Positions 1 to 9,391 are shown, numbered from the stretch's first letter. The stretch is 22,472 nucleotides of DNA from Candidatus Delongbacteria bacterium (GCA_017997825.1 JAGOEH010000036.1:1-22472), one strand, 5' to 3'. Numbers and translations: made by a program. The notes: generated by a model not told the origin, from the sequence alone.

Positions 1-2
1 GG

Positions 3-392
3 GAAATGGAAACCCTGATTGCCTATACCCCATTCAATCATTCCCCCTATCAGTATACGGTTCAGAATTTACTGCAAGCCGAACAATTCCGGCCGGCGAT
101 CCCCTTTCTGAAAGGGCGGATTGCCCTGGGCGAACAGGATGCATTCAGCCTGAAATGGCTGGGAATCGCATTGATGACGGAACGGGAATTCGGGCCGGCA
201 ATCGATTATATGGAACAGGCCCGCCGTCTGACTCCCTCCGATGCCCAATTGCTCTATAACCTGGCCGGAGCCTATGGATTCAGCGGTCGATTGGGTGAGG
301 CGCTGCAAGCTCTGGAGGATTGTCTGAAGGTTGATCCCCAATTCCCCGGAGCAAGGCTGATGGCGGATGAATTGAAACAGCATCTGAGATGA
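3..392 (+). CDS. TPR-repeat protein, 3' end only
   Basis: The C-terminal end of a tetratricopeptide-repeat protein. Two to three TPR-like helical pairs are visible, with typical small/large residue spacing: FRPAIPFLKGRIALGEQDAF, then the EFGPAIDYMEQARRLTPSDA stretch, then RLGEALQALEDCLKVDPQFP. The first ATG in frame is at base 6, but the frame is open to the window edge and no SD can be judged, so the gene most likely starts upstream and this is a fragment. The TGA stop ends at base 392. The stop of the minus-strand parvulin gene begins at 393, so the two genes converge with no bases between them. TPRs mediate protein-protein contacts; what the missing N-terminal part does cannot be told from here. 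Confidence 0.75.
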   Translation, partial: EMETLIAYTPFNHSPYQYTVQNLLQAEQFRPAIPFLKGRIALGEQDAFSLKWLGIALMTEREFGPAIDYMEQARRLTPSDAQLLYNLAGAYGFSGRLGEALQALEDCLKVDPQFPGARLMADELKQHLR

Positions 393-2063
393 TCAGCGGG
401 CCAGCGATCGCAGGAGTTCCCGATTAATCCGATAACGGCGGCATGGCTTACAGCGGTCAAGGGTAGCACTCATCAGGCTGTCCCGCTTGGATGCCAGCAG
501 GGTGGATCGGATATGATCCCGCATCGCCTCGATTCCTCCCGCTACGGTTTCCCGTTTGATCACCCGGCCGATCCGGCAGGTATCCCCGTCCATGATGGGT
601 GAGGATAGGGTTCCGGCGGGTAATAGATAAAATACTCTATAGAGACTACTGTCGCTGAAGCGGGTGACCGATTCAGATTTCCGATAAACCAATCCCGGTA
701 CATCCTTGATAATCCTGTCGGGAGATTCCCCGTGCCGCCATAAGACTTCAGCTTGGCGGACAGCCGGTTCAGGTCCGCTGAACCATTCCAGTTCCAACGA
801 CGGAATCCCGTTAGCATCAAACTGATCCTTGTGATCCCGATAATAAGCATCGATTTCGGATGGCAAAACCTCGACCGATCGGATCAGGCGGGAATGTACC
901 AGATTACTGTAAACGTTATCCCGGTACAAAGCCGCTTTCCGGTTGATCTCGGGTCGTTGTTGAAGGTTTTCCTGATGAGCCAGGCGATTGATTTCACGAT
1001 CGCGCAGATAATAGCCCAGAATCTCACGGCTGCCCCGGCGGATGATCTCTTTGTCGAGATAGGGCAGATGGGAGATCAGATCCCGGACTGTGACCGTTTC
1101 CCTGTTGCAGGCGGCGACCGGTTTGTCATAGACCGAATGCAGCCGGGAAACAATGGTTTGCATTTCATCTTCTCCCAGAGCTGAGGGGGTGCCCCCAAGC
1201 GCTTCCGGACGATGCGACAGGATCGGGTCCAAAATGCGGTCCAGGCTGTTCATCCGGTCCTGATCGTACCGGATATCCTGATGAGTGACCAGGCTTCGGA
1301 CGACCGAATCGGCTTTGTTCCGGAACAGGGATTCCTTGAAGGCCGCATAGATCCGGTTTCGGGAATTCTGATAGGCGGATTCATCCGTGAATACCCCCCG
1401 CAGGATCCCCTCCACCTGTAGAATATGATAGTAAATTCCATTTTTAACGGGCGGAGAGAGCTCTCCCGGTTCCATCCGAAAGGCGGTTTGGGCCAGGGGA
1501 TAATCCAGCTGGTCCCAGTTGAGCATGCCCAAAGAACCGCCGTTCTTCCGTAGGGTTGTATCCTGAAAACATTGTTCCGCCAACTGTTCAAAGCGGATTG
1601 TTTTGGATTGCAATTGGCGATACCACTCCCAGGCCGTCGCCGAATCCCGGGTGACCAGATGCCGGATCCGCCGGGGTTCCTGCATTTTCATATAGATATC
1701 CCGGCACAGGGAGTCACTCAAGGGAGGGATCTGAGTCTGTACCCGTTCTTTGATATACAACTCCCGCATCTGGGATTCCAGGTAGCGCCGCTGGTCCTGA
1801 ATGACCAGCGTGTCCCGGCTGATCCCCAGGCTGTCGGCCAACTGGGCCAACAGTTTGCGGTTCATCAGGTATTTGGCGTATTCGATGCGGGTGGAATCGT
1901 TGTCCCGGGTATGAGGCTGCATCTGGTACCGGGCGTATTCGACCAGGAATTCGTCCCGGCTGATCCGGTATGATCCGCACTCGATCACGCTGTCATCCTT
2001 CCGGGAACACCCTCCGTAGCCGAGCAGGATGATCAGAAGCAGGCTGAGGATGGAACGAGTCAT
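393..2063 (-). CDS. Parvulin-type peptidyl-prolyl isomerase, predicted lipoprotein (SurA/PpiC-like)
   Basis: A predicted periplasmic folding factor of 556 residues. The N-terminus is MTRS, a run of Leu/Ile, then GYGGC, which resembles a lipoprotein signal with Cys at residue 19, though Tyr at -3 is not a canonical lipobox. Residues about 30-115 are a charged helical region like the SurA N-domain. Residues about 130-222 match a PpiC/parvulin domain, with RRIRHLV, then KNGGSLGMLNWDQLDYPLAQ, then the PGELSPPVKNGIYYHILQVE stretch. The remaining 330 residues are helical and charged, without a clear second intact domain. The ATG at 2063 shares one base with the stop of the porV-like gene (TGATG), so translation is probably coupled; a TTG one codon earlier is a less likely start. 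It is the last gene of the receptor/secreted-protein/PorV operon, so a chaperone role for those envelope proteins is inferred. Isomerase activity itself cannot be judged from sequence. Confidence 0.82.
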   Translation of the reverse strand: MTRSILSLLLIILLGYGGCSRKDDSVIECGSYRISRDEFLVEYARYQMQPHTRDNDSTRIEYAKYLMNRKLLAQLADSLGISRDTLVIQDQRRYLESQMRELYIKERVQTQIPPLSDSLCRDIYMKMQEPRRIRHLVTRDSATAWEWYRQLQSKTIRFEQLAEQCFQDTTLRKNGGSLGMLNWDQLDYPLAQTAFRMEPGELSPPVKNGIYYHILQVEGILRGVFTDESAYQNSRNRIYAAFKESLFRNKADSVVRSLVTHQDIRYDQDRMNSLDRILDPILSHRPEALGGTPSALGEDEMQTIVSRLHSVYDKPVAACNRETVTVRDLISHLPYLDKEIIRRGSREILGYYLRDREINRLAHQENLQQRPEINRKAALYRDNVYSNLVHSRLIRSVEVLPSEIDAYYRDHKDQFDANGIPSLELEWFSGPEPAVRQAEVLWRHGESPDRIIKDVPGLVYRKSESVTRFSDSSLYRVFYLLPAGTLSSPIMDGDTCRIGRVIKRETVAGGIEAMRDHIRSTLLASKRDSLMSATLDRCKPCRRYRINRELLRSLAR

Positions 2064-3076
2064 CAAAAATTCAATCCCAGTGAAAAGTGATGAGCTTGAT
2101 TGAGGTACTCGAAACTCTGATAGGCATAATCGAAGTTCATGCCGAATTGCGGGCCGAACTGGTATCGGATTCCGGCGCCGAAGGTGAACTGGTTTTCCCG
2201 GTTATTCTGGAAAAGGGATTGCATTCCCCCGCGGACACTGATCATTTTTTTCCAGAAGGCCAGTTCGCCGCCCCAATTGACCGATTCACTGTTATCATTG
2301 GGATGGACCCCTTCCACCACGCTCAATAAGCGAATATTGTCGGTATTGATGAAGGCCTTGGCCAGACTGAGCGTCATTTTGAGGGGGAGTTCGAATTTGT
2401 CGGTGGCCAGATAGGCGTTCAGATTGGGATTGTTTCCCTGGTTGAGGGGATCGATATCCTTCTGGACCATCAGATCATCGCCGCTCATTTTCATTTTAGG
2501 GCCGAAATTGCTGATGGAGGCTCCGACCAGGATACCGTAGATCGGGGTTTTGAAGATGGTTCCGATATCCAGGGCTACCGTTCGGGCCGAGGTATTCCAG
2601 ATGGATTCCTGGATATACTTGAGGGTGCCCCCGAGTTGGAATTGATCGGTTAGATTCCGGGCATAGGATAATCCCAGGGCAAAGCTGCCGGCCGTAAATT
2701 TTTCGCCGTTGCCGTCCTGGGCGTATTCGGTGGTGACCTCCATTTCACCCGATGAGAGGGTTGTCAGATTGAGGCCGAGGGTGCCGTAGACTCCCATCGG
2801 AATGACCATGCCGATGTAATTGAAGGGGATATCGGCCACCCAGTTGGAGTGGACCATATAGACAGCTTTTCGGTCGATGGAGGCGATACCGGCCGGATTC
2901 CAGTACATGGAGGAGGGATCGTCGCTGATGGCGGTTACGGCGCCTCCCATGCCTCCTGCCCGTCCGCCTACGGGAATCGAGAGGAACTTGGCGGCGGTGG
3001 TCCCGGTTTTTTTGACCGTACCGGCTGCGGCCAGATTGATCAGTATTAATCCTAAGATCAGGCTGCGTTTAATCAT
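2063..3076 (-). CDS. PorV/PorQ-family outer-membrane protein
   Basis: A 337-residue predicted outer-membrane beta barrel. It begins MIKRSLILGLILINLAAAG, a good signal peptide. The next segment, AAKFLSIPVGGRAGGMGGAV followed by AISDDPSSMYWNPAGIA, is the hallmark of the PorV/PorQ (UPF0164, FadL-like) family. Alternating hydrophobic strands follow, and the protein ends in HHFSLGLNF, an aromatic-terminated beta-signal. In Bacteroidota, PorV is the shuttle of the type IX secretion system that hands cargo to the sortase at the cell surface; many PorV homologues in candidate phyla have no proven role. The start is set by an AAAGGAG five bases before the ATG at 3076. An upstream GTG at 3100 would overlap the previous gene and has no SD. 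The gene lies 20 bases downstream of the large secreted protein, which could be its cargo (inference). Confidence 0.85.
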   Translation of the reverse strand: MIKRSLILGLILINLAAAGTVKKTGTTAAKFLSIPVGGRAGGMGGAVTAISDDPSSMYWNPAGIASIDRKAVYMVHSNWVADIPFNYIGMVIPMGVYGTLGLNLTTLSSGEMEVTTEYAQDGNGEKFTAGSFALGLSYARNLTDQFQLGGTLKYIQESIWNTSARTVALDIGTIFKTPIYGILVGASISNFGPKMKMSGDDLMVQKDIDPLNQGNNPNLNAYLATDKFELPLKMTLSLAKAFINTDNIRLLSVVEGVHPNDNSESVNWGGELAFWKKMISVRGGMQSLFQNNRENQFTFGAGIRYQFGPQFGMNFDYAYQSFEYLNQAHHFSLGLNF

Positions 3077-3081
3077 ATTGG

Positions 3082-3088
3082 CTCCTTT
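3082..3088 (-). promoter_or_regulatory. Ribosome binding site that sets the porV-like start
   Basis: AAAGGAG is followed by a five-base spacer and ATG at 3076. It decides between that ATG and the in-frame GTG at 3100, and it sits just after the stop codon (3099-3097) of the preceding gene. Confidence 0.75.
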
Positions 3089-3096
3089 ATCATTCA

Positions 3097-6000
3097 TCAC
3101 TTGATGATCGCGAATTTACCGATTTTTTCACCCAGCCCCGGCGCTTCGATATGGTAGATATAAATCCCGTATGAAGCGGCCAGATTGTCCAGTGTCAACA
3201 GATTCCAGACGGCGGTGCCGTCACGGTTGGCGCTGTTGTGCTCGATCTGGGCCACCCGTTCGCCATTGACGGTATAAATCCGGATGGTACACTGACGGGG
3301 TAAATGAATAAAATGGATCTCCTGGGGGCCCCGGCCACTGTTGTAAGGATTGGTGGGTTCCCAGGTGGCCGCCACGATATAGGGATTGGGAACGACCCGG
3401 ATTCGATCCATGTCGGATTTGGCTTGCCGGGTATCGATACTATCGCTCAAGACGGTGAACTGATAAGTATCCCGCGATGTAAAGGGCTTCTTGGTGTATA
3501 TGAAGGCCGTGTCGCCCGTCATGGGAGCCCGACGCGATGCGTTATAGAAACAGGTGAACAGCCAGGAGGGCCGTAAACTGTCCTGCAGGGTCTCCATAAA
3601 AATGACCTTGTCCTGGTATAATCCGGAAGCATCCGCCGTCAGCCTGCCTGCACCGTCGGTCAGATCCTGTTCCAGAAAAGCAAAATCGATGAACCGGTTT
3701 TCCGAGATGTTGTAGACTTTAAAATTGACCGGAATTGCCGGGATTTCTCGGGTGGTACTCTGGATTTTCACCTTGACCAGAATCGAGGTATCGACTCCCA
3801 CCTCATCAAAAATCACCTGATAATCCGCCGGCCGCGGGACTCCGTAAAAGGTCGGATAGTTTATCAATTGCAGGGCATACTGATAGGCTTCGGTATGATT
3901 CCAGCGGCTCAGCTCGGAATTGAGCTGGATCGAGGATTCATTCAGCAGGGTCAGGCTCAGTCCGTTGAAAATGGGGATCTCCTGGCCTTCAAAGGCGGTG
4001 GATTTGAGGATGATGGGAATCCGGTTGGCCGGATCGGTGATATCTTCGATGCTGAAGTTTTTGGTTTTGATGGTGGAAACCGTTTCGCTGAATTTCTGGG
4101 TGACGATGATGGTATCTTCAAAATTGATCTCGTAGGTGTGATGGTGCAGGATGCTGTCCTGATCGATCACCGAGTAGGAAATGCTGCCGTTGGCGCTGCC
4201 CCGGGTGTGATTGATGGATTCCAGTTGGGCCGGAACATAGCCGGCGGCCGGAGGCGTCGGGGTGACGATCGCTACATTCTGCCCCTTGCCGATCACCTTG
4301 CCGCTTTTGATGGAGAGCATGACCGGGCATTCGCTGGGCAGGATTTCGCTGACCACACTGCCGTAATCAAAGGAGGTCAGAGTATAATAGTAGGTCACGC
4401 CGTTCTGGACGGTGGAATCCACAAAGGAATGGGACAACCCGGTGTTTTCTCCCAGATTGAAATGGGCCCCGTTGTAATGCAGGGGATGCAGGCCGGACCA
4501 CTGATCGACCTTGTCGCAGATCATGATGGGTTTATGATAGACTTGGTCGCCGTAGGCATTGGTAATATCAAAATCATCCAACCGGCCGGGATCGGTCGTC
4601 CGGTATAAGCGGTAGCCCTCGAAATCATAGGGATCTTCACCGATTTCGGCCAGAAAATCGTCGTAGGATTGCTCGGCTTCATCATCCCAATACAGATGGA
4701 CCACACCGTCCCCGGCGACCGCCCGTAAAACAGGGACAAAGGGAGCTTTGGCGAATTGGTAATCGGTATCATAGGTCTTTTGTGCGTTCCGCTTTTTACG
4801 CACCACCGACTCATCATTTTCCCCTAAAATGACGGCCACACTGATCCGTTCGATGGCTCCCGACTGGATGGGGAAGAATCCGGAGGATACAAAGGCGTCC
4901 CAATCCCCGGTAATCGGAGTGGTCATGTCGAAGAATTTTCCGGGGATCATCAGCATGTTCCAGTTGGTTTCATCATTTTCGTTATGGAAATTCCCCATCT
5001 TGACATACTGGACATTGGTCAGGCCGATCTGATCGGATTCGGATACATCGGTTTTGTCGATATTGGGTTCGCCCGGAAAGAAGGTTCCGGCACCGGAGGT
5101 CGGCTTGGCGTCATTCTCTCCCGGATCGCCGGTAAAGGCGTTTCCGTCCAGTCCGACATCATCCAGGGTGATATCCCAATCACCGTCATTATCGATATGA
5201 TCTTCACGACTTTCATCGATCATCTCATCGATGCCCTCATCGATCTCTTCGTCGATGGCGCCGTCGGCGTCATTATCGATCCCGTCGGCATACTTTTTAC
5301 CGAGATCCTGCTGATCCTCGTCGATCAGCCCGTTGCCGTTATCGTCCCTTCCGTTGTCGGGAATCTCCCCTTCCAGCATGGCCTGGGTGACGACCGGGCT
5401 CAGATTTTCTCCATTATCGTTATTGTCGATCAGGTCTTTGAATTTTAAACCCAGATCTTCCGTTCCTTCATCATACAGGTTGTTTAGGTTGTCGTCCTTG
5501 CCGTTGTCGGCAATTTCACCGGCCAGCATGGCCTGGGTGATGACGGGGCTGCCCGATTCCCCGTCCCCGTCGTTATCGATATGATCACGGAATCCGACTC
5601 CGGATTGGCTGCCGAACGGGACATGGGTCTCGTTTTCATCGATCAGCCCGTTGCCGTTGTTGTCGATCAGATCGGTCTGATCCTCACCCTCGATAATGGC
5701 GTCGGTAATCTTGGGTGAATTATCTTCCCCGTCCCCATCGTTATCGATTCCATCGGCGGCATTACCCGGTGTTTCCAGAAATGCCACCCCGGCCACGCCG
5801 ACCTCCACGCCGGCAAAGGCGGCATTCTTGGATTGGCCGTCTTTATCCTTGCACCATGCGATATCCAGTGAGATATCGAATACCGGTGAATCGTCCTCGG
5901 TATCGCCGTCGCCGCCCACCATATCGGCAATCCAAATGCAGAAGGCGGTTTTGGGCAAGTCATAATAGGAGTCATTCCGGATCTCATACAGTAGATAGAT

Positions 6001-6663
6001 GACATCGCTGACCAGGATCTGGGACCAGGCCAGCACGCGGCAATCGATCAGAATTCCCAAGCCTCGTCGATTGGGATCATCCTGGCGGTGGGGGAAATAG
6101 AGGTAGCGGTCATACAGATCATCCGCCGCTCGGAAATACATTTCCTGGTCCGCATTGAAAATATTCTTGCCGAAATAGCCATTCCAACTGCCTTTCCATC
6201 CCGGATCGGACAGATCGGTCATTTTATCCGGCCAGTATTCAGGCCAGGAGGAGGGGATATCGCTTTTGGCGATATAGGTGTTATTGGTATCGGGATTACA
6301 GTAGCCGGGAACCGGTTCGATGGTCCAGGACTTGCCCTGGCTTCCGCTGCGGGAATAGGGAACGTCCACGATATGAATCCGGTTGTTGTTGGTATCGCGG
6401 ACCTCGCCGGCCACAAAAATCTGGGTCATGGCGACATAATGCCGGCCGGTATTCTTGGGCCATTCATAGGGGGTTTGTCCGGCCAGCCCGTAATTCTGGC
6501 GCCCGGTCAGCCCGGTATTGAAAATGGTGGTCCGAACATTGTTGCCGTCGATATCGGTTTTACGGCGCTGCTTGGGATCCGACCGTTCCGAGGAGGGTTT
6601 GTACTGCGCCCACAGAGTGGCCGTTAAAAATATCAACAGAATGAACATCATTGTTTTTGGCAT
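3097..6663 (-). CDS. Large secreted protein with EF-hand/thrombospondin-3-like acidic repeats and a C-terminal FlgD-like sorting domain
   Basis: An 1188-residue exported protein. Residues 1-20 form a signal peptide (MPKTMMFILLIFLTATLWAQ). Residues 21-300 are rich in Trp, Tyr and Asp without a recognised domain. Residues 302-510 are Asp/Asn/Gly-rich repeats of the IDNDGDGE and DDNGNGLIDED type, which resemble Ca-binding dockerin, EF-hand or thrombospondin type 3 loops. Residues about 635-790 look like a fibronectin-III-like module (VPVLRAVAGDGVVHLYWDDE, later EGYRLYRTTDPG and VTYYYTLTSFDYGS). Residues about 1085-1188 form a FlgD-like, type IX-like C-terminal domain (VVPNPYIVAATW, then TIRIYTVNGERVAQIEH, then YGIYIYHIEAPG and a terminal KIGKFAIIK). 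It is probably carried to the cell surface or medium. It lies between the TonB-dependent receptor (10-base gap) and the porV-like gene. AAAGGAG overlaps the receptor stop and lies five bases before this ATG. Its function is not recognised; calcium binding is inferred. Confidence 0.85.
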   Translation of the reverse strand: MPKTMMFILLIFLTATLWAQYKPSSERSDPKQRRKTDIDGNNVRTTIFNTGLTGRQNYGLAGQTPYEWPKNTGRHYVAMTQIFVAGEVRDTNNNRIHIVDVPYSRSGSQGKSWTIEPVPGYCNPDTNNTYIAKSDIPSSWPEYWPDKMTDLSDPGWKGSWNGYFGKNIFNADQEMYFRAADDLYDRYLYFPHRQDDPNRRGLGILIDCRVLAWSQILVSDVIYLLYEIRNDSYYDLPKTAFCIWIADMVGGDGDTEDDSPVFDISLDIAWCKDKDGQSKNAAFAGVEVGVAGVAFLETPGNAADGIDNDGDGEDNSPKITDAIIEGEDQTDLIDNNGNGLIDENETHVPFGSQSGVGFRDHIDNDGDGESGSPVITQAMLAGEIADNGKDDNLNNLYDEGTEDLGLKFKDLIDNNDNGENLSPVVTQAMLEGEIPDNGRDDNGNGLIDEDQQDLGKKYADGIDNDADGAIDEEIDEGIDEMIDESREDHIDNDGDWDITLDDVGLDGNAFTGDPGENDAKPTSGAGTFFPGEPNIDKTDVSESDQIGLTNVQYVKMGNFHNENDETNWNMLMIPGKFFDMTTPITGDWDAFVSSGFFPIQSGAIERISVAVILGENDESVVRKKRNAQKTYDTDYQFAKAPFVPVLRAVAGDGVVHLYWDDEAEQSYDDFLAEIGEDPYDFEGYRLYRTTDPGRLDDFDITNAYGDQVYHKPIMICDKVDQWSGLHPLHYNGAHFNLGENTGLSHSFVDSTVQNGVTYYYTLTSFDYGSVVSEILPSECPVMLSIKSGKVIGKGQNVAIVTPTPPAAGYVPAQLESINHTRGSANGSISYSVIDQDSILHHHTYEINFEDTIIVTQKFSETVSTIKTKNFSIEDITDPANRIPIILKSTAFEGQEIPIFNGLSLTLLNESSIQLNSELSRWNHTEAYQYALQLINYPTFYGVPRPADYQVIFDEVGVDTSILVKVKIQSTTREIPAIPVNFKVYNISENRFIDFAFLEQDLTDGAGRLTADASGLYQDKVIFMETLQDSLRPSWLFTCFYNASRRAPMTGDTAFIYTKKPFTSRDTYQFTVLSDSIDTRQAKSDMDRIRVVPNPYIVAATWEPTNPYNSGRGPQEIHFIHLPRQCTIRIYTVNGERVAQIEHNSANRDGTAVWNLLTLDNLAASYGIYIYHIEAPGLGEKIGKFAIIK
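5134..5760 (-). repeat. Tandem coding repeats of about 50 codons (acidic, Ca-binding-like)
   Basis: Within the large secreted protein, residues 302-510 contain three fairly complete units and one partial unit. Each unit runs IDND.DGE, then SP.IT.AML.GE, then DNG.DDN.NGLIDE. Units begin near residues 302, 358, 408 and 458. QAMLAGEIADNGKDDN and QAMLEGEIPDNGRDDN occur exactly 50 residues apart. The end of the block degenerates into IDEEIDEGIDEMIDES. Asp/Asn at alternating positions suits calcium coordination as in thrombospondin type 3 or EF-hand loops (family knowledge). Unit-to-unit similarity also makes the DNA prone to recombination. Confidence 0.75.
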
Positions 6664-6673
6664 GTCGGCTCCT

Positions 6674-9391
6674 TTAAAAATCTATTTTTAAGCCGCAGGT
6701 GATCTTGCGGGGCGCCTGAAAAAAATCGGGCCGGATCAGATACTCTTCGATCGGATTGTTGTACTGGATATCCCCTGAGACATTCTTGTCTTCCAGGGTG
6801 AATTCCGGATCGCCGGTATCACTGTAAACCGTGACCGGATTCTTGCGGTCCAGCAGATTGTAGACCTTCAGATAAAGCTGGAATCCGAGTTTGGCCACCC
6901 GGATGGTATGGAACATATACAGATCGATGGAGAGATTGTCCGGAATACGCCGACTGTTCTTGCTCAGTTGGGTGGACAGATTTTTGGCCTGGCGGGACAC
7001 GGAATTCAAAGAGGGGGTATAAGGGATCCCGGAGGCATATTTGCCCAACAGGGTGATCCCGTTCCGGGCCGTGGAATAATTGAGGGAGGCGTTGGCGGTA
7101 TGGGTCCGGTCCCAATCCAGCGGCACCAACTGCCGGGTCGGTTCCAGCTCATCCACCATGGCTTGCTGCTCCTCGGCCGGATCACTGTTGGTTCCCTCCG
7201 CCGTCTGATAGGTATACTCCACATTCAAATTGATCTTCCGATTGACCGCCTGATTGTAGGAGAGCGTAACGCCTTTGACGCCGGCATAATCCTGGTTGAT
7301 GAACATCAGATAATCGGTGCCGGGAATGGCTGTTTCAATGATCGGACTGGTCGATATCCAATCGCGGACATCCCGGTAAAATCCCGTGATATCCAGCTTG
7401 GCGCCCGGAAATACCTCCTGCTGCAGCCCGATTTCATACATGGTGGTCTTCTGGGGTTTCAAATCGGGATTGCCGTATACACCCTGCATCGATCCGGATT
7501 CATTGATCTTGTATTCCGGCTTGTTGTACAGGTAGAGAAAATTCGGAATCTGTAGAAAATGTCCGTAGGAAAAATGGATGGTGCCCTGGTCGGTGATCGG
7601 ATAGGCAATTCCCAATCGAGGCGAGACCTGGTATTTGGCGTCGGCCTGTTTGTACCAGATGGAGCGGCGTTCCTCCAAACTCAACTGGGCATGGGATTCC
7701 TTCAGCGGATTGTAAATATTCGGATCCGCCGGATCAGCCGGCAGATCAGCCTCCGGATTGAAATAGTCCAGACGGATTCCGGCATTGACAATAAAATTCT
7801 GATACTCGATCTTGTCCTGGATATAAGCCGAAGCCTCCTGAGGAAAGCGGTGGTAACGATCATGATAAGGAGTCGACGTGTTATATACATAGGGCCGGAA
7901 AGGGCTTATTTCCACATGGCTTTCATCCAGTTCCGGCATGATGTAGAATTCGTCCAGATATAGATGATAGCGTTTATACTCGATTCCGGCTTTGAGTTGA
8001 TGCCGCATCGAGATCTGCGAGGTGATATCCAACTTGGCAATCAGGGTTTCGGTATAGCGTTCGAAATGCCGGTTGTCGATCCCCGAATTCAGAAAGGAAA
8101 AGGTGGGCTCTCCGCTGAGTGAATCGGGATGGATATAGCGTGAATCCAAGGGATTTTCGTATTTGTAGATCTGATACTCGGATTTCTGATAAGAGGCGTT
8201 CAGGGTATAGAATGTCTTTTGGTTCAGGGTGTGAGTCCAGATCATGTAATAGTTTTGTCCCTGGGTGTGCTCTTCCGGGATACCGTCCGGATTGAGGCGA
8301 AAACGATGATTGTAGGAGTGATAAGTCTTAGTGGAATAGAGCTGACCGAACGCCAGCTTGATGGCGCCTGAGATTCGGAAGGTCAGCTTGTTCTGGATGG
8401 ATAAGAGCGCCTCGTCATTCATGGCGATGGCTTTGTTGTCCCCGGCTTGTCCTTGCGGAGTGAACCGGCGTTCACCGTAAAGGTATCCGTCTTCATAGGC
8501 ATAGCGGGCGGTGGTGAAAAAACTGATGCCCGACCGGATCGGACCGGTCAGGGTCAATTGGGTATTGTAAATCGGATTGAATTGATTCAGATTGGAATAG
8601 AGTGAGGAATGGGAACTCAGGTAATCCCCGCCGTAAAGATGAAGATTCAGGTCGAATTTGGAGGCGCCCTCCTTGGTGACGATATTGATGATGCCGGACA
8701 TAGCCTGTCCATATTCGGCATTGAAGGTGCCGGATATGACCTGGAGTTCCTGGATGGCCTCATTCTCTACCGATTGGGAGAGGCTGTTGTCATAGGAATC
8801 GGTTACATTGATGCCGTCCACCCAATAGGCGATTTCCGATGAGCGGCCGCCCCGGATATGAATATCGCCTCCGGCTCCGACCGTCACGCCCGACTGCAGG
8901 TTAAGCACCTCCTGGACATTCTCCACCGGCAGCAGGCTGATCTGTTCGCTGTTGACCTTGGACAGGGCACTGGTCTGATCCTTGACCACCACCTCTTTGT
9001 CGGCGGTCACCAGAATTTCCTTGTCGATCTGAATGGTCTGTTCCTTGAGCTTGAAATCCAGATAACTGGTCCGGTCAACACTGACCATGACCCGGGCGAT
9101 GCTGTGCTTATGGTATCCGATCATCGATACGGTAACGGTATAGGATCCGGGTGGAATGTTGATGATGAAATACTCCCCGTTAATGTCCGTTGCCGCCCCC
9201 AGCTTGGGATCGAGCGGAACCGCAATATCCCCCGACCAGATCGATTCCACCATAATGTTGACCCCGGGTAACGCCTCACCGGATGACTCATCCGTCACTT
9301 TTCCGGCTATCTTGCCTGTCGTGCCTGCCCGGATGATTCCGGAAAACAGAATGAGCAGGACACCCAATTTCCAGCCCAAGCGGTTCATCAT
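6674..9391 (-). CDS. TonB-dependent outer-membrane receptor with carboxypeptidase-regulatory-like N-domain
   Basis: A 905-residue predicted outer-membrane receptor. Residues 1-23 are a signal peptide. Residues about 25-113 are a CarboxypepD_reg-like beta sandwich (GKIAGKVTDESSGEALPGVN, then YTVTVSMIGYHKHSI). Residues about 130-245 are the plug domain (VQEVLNLQSGVTVGAGGDIH, IRGGRSSEIAYWVDG, then the FNAEYGQAMSGIINIVTKEG motif). The rest is a beta barrel ending in KITCGLKIDF, a C-terminal aromatic beta-signal. Such receptors bind a substrate at the surface and import it with TonB-ExbBD energy; the ligand cannot be told. At about 905 residues it is shorter than SusC-type receptors, and no SusD gene is nearby. 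GGAG lies upstream of two adjacent ATGs, 9391 and 9388; either is possible. It is the first gene of the operon, downstream of the promoter at 9482-9454. Confidence 0.92.
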   Translation of the reverse strand: MMNRLGWKLGVLLILFSGIIRAGTTGKIAGKVTDESSGEALPGVNIMVESIWSGDIAVPLDPKLGAATDINGEYFIINIPPGSYTVTVSMIGYHKHSIARVMVSVDRTSYLDFKLKEQTIQIDKEILVTADKEVVVKDQTSALSKVNSEQISLLPVENVQEVLNLQSGVTVGAGGDIHIRGGRSSEIAYWVDGINVTDSYDNSLSQSVENEAIQELQVISGTFNAEYGQAMSGIINIVTKEGASKFDLNLHLYGGDYLSSHSSLYSNLNQFNPIYNTQLTLTGPIRSGISFFTTARYAYEDGYLYGERRFTPQGQAGDNKAIAMNDEALLSIQNKLTFRISGAIKLAFGQLYSTKTYHSYNHRFRLNPDGIPEEHTQGQNYYMIWTHTLNQKTFYTLNASYQKSEYQIYKYENPLDSRYIHPDSLSGEPTFSFLNSGIDNRHFERYTETLIAKLDITSQISMRHQLKAGIEYKRYHLYLDEFYIMPELDESHVEISPFRPYVYNTSTPYHDRYHRFPQEASAYIQDKIEYQNFIVNAGIRLDYFNPEADLPADPADPNIYNPLKESHAQLSLEERRSIWYKQADAKYQVSPRLGIAYPITDQGTIHFSYGHFLQIPNFLYLYNKPEYKINESGSMQGVYGNPDLKPQKTTMYEIGLQQEVFPGAKLDITGFYRDVRDWISTSPIIETAIPGTDYLMFINQDYAGVKGVTLSYNQAVNRKINLNVEYTYQTAEGTNSDPAEEQQAMVDELEPTRQLVPLDWDRTHTANASLNYSTARNGITLLGKYASGIPYTPSLNSVSRQAKNLSTQLSKNSRRIPDNLSIDLYMFHTIRVAKLGFQLYLKVYNLLDRKNPVTVYSDTGDPEFTLEDKNVSGDIQYNNPIEEYLIRPDFFQAPRKITCGLKIDF

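Noticed and set aside
3868-4608. Plus-strand open frame of 246 codons inside the secreted-protein gene
   Set aside because: It is a mirror frame of a strongly supported minus-strand gene; its translation is low-complexity, rich in Gly/Asp/Ile, with no domain or SD.
6908-7555. Plus-strand open frame of 215 codons inside the TonB-receptor gene
   Set aside because: Antisense to a clear receptor barrel; no motif and no SD.
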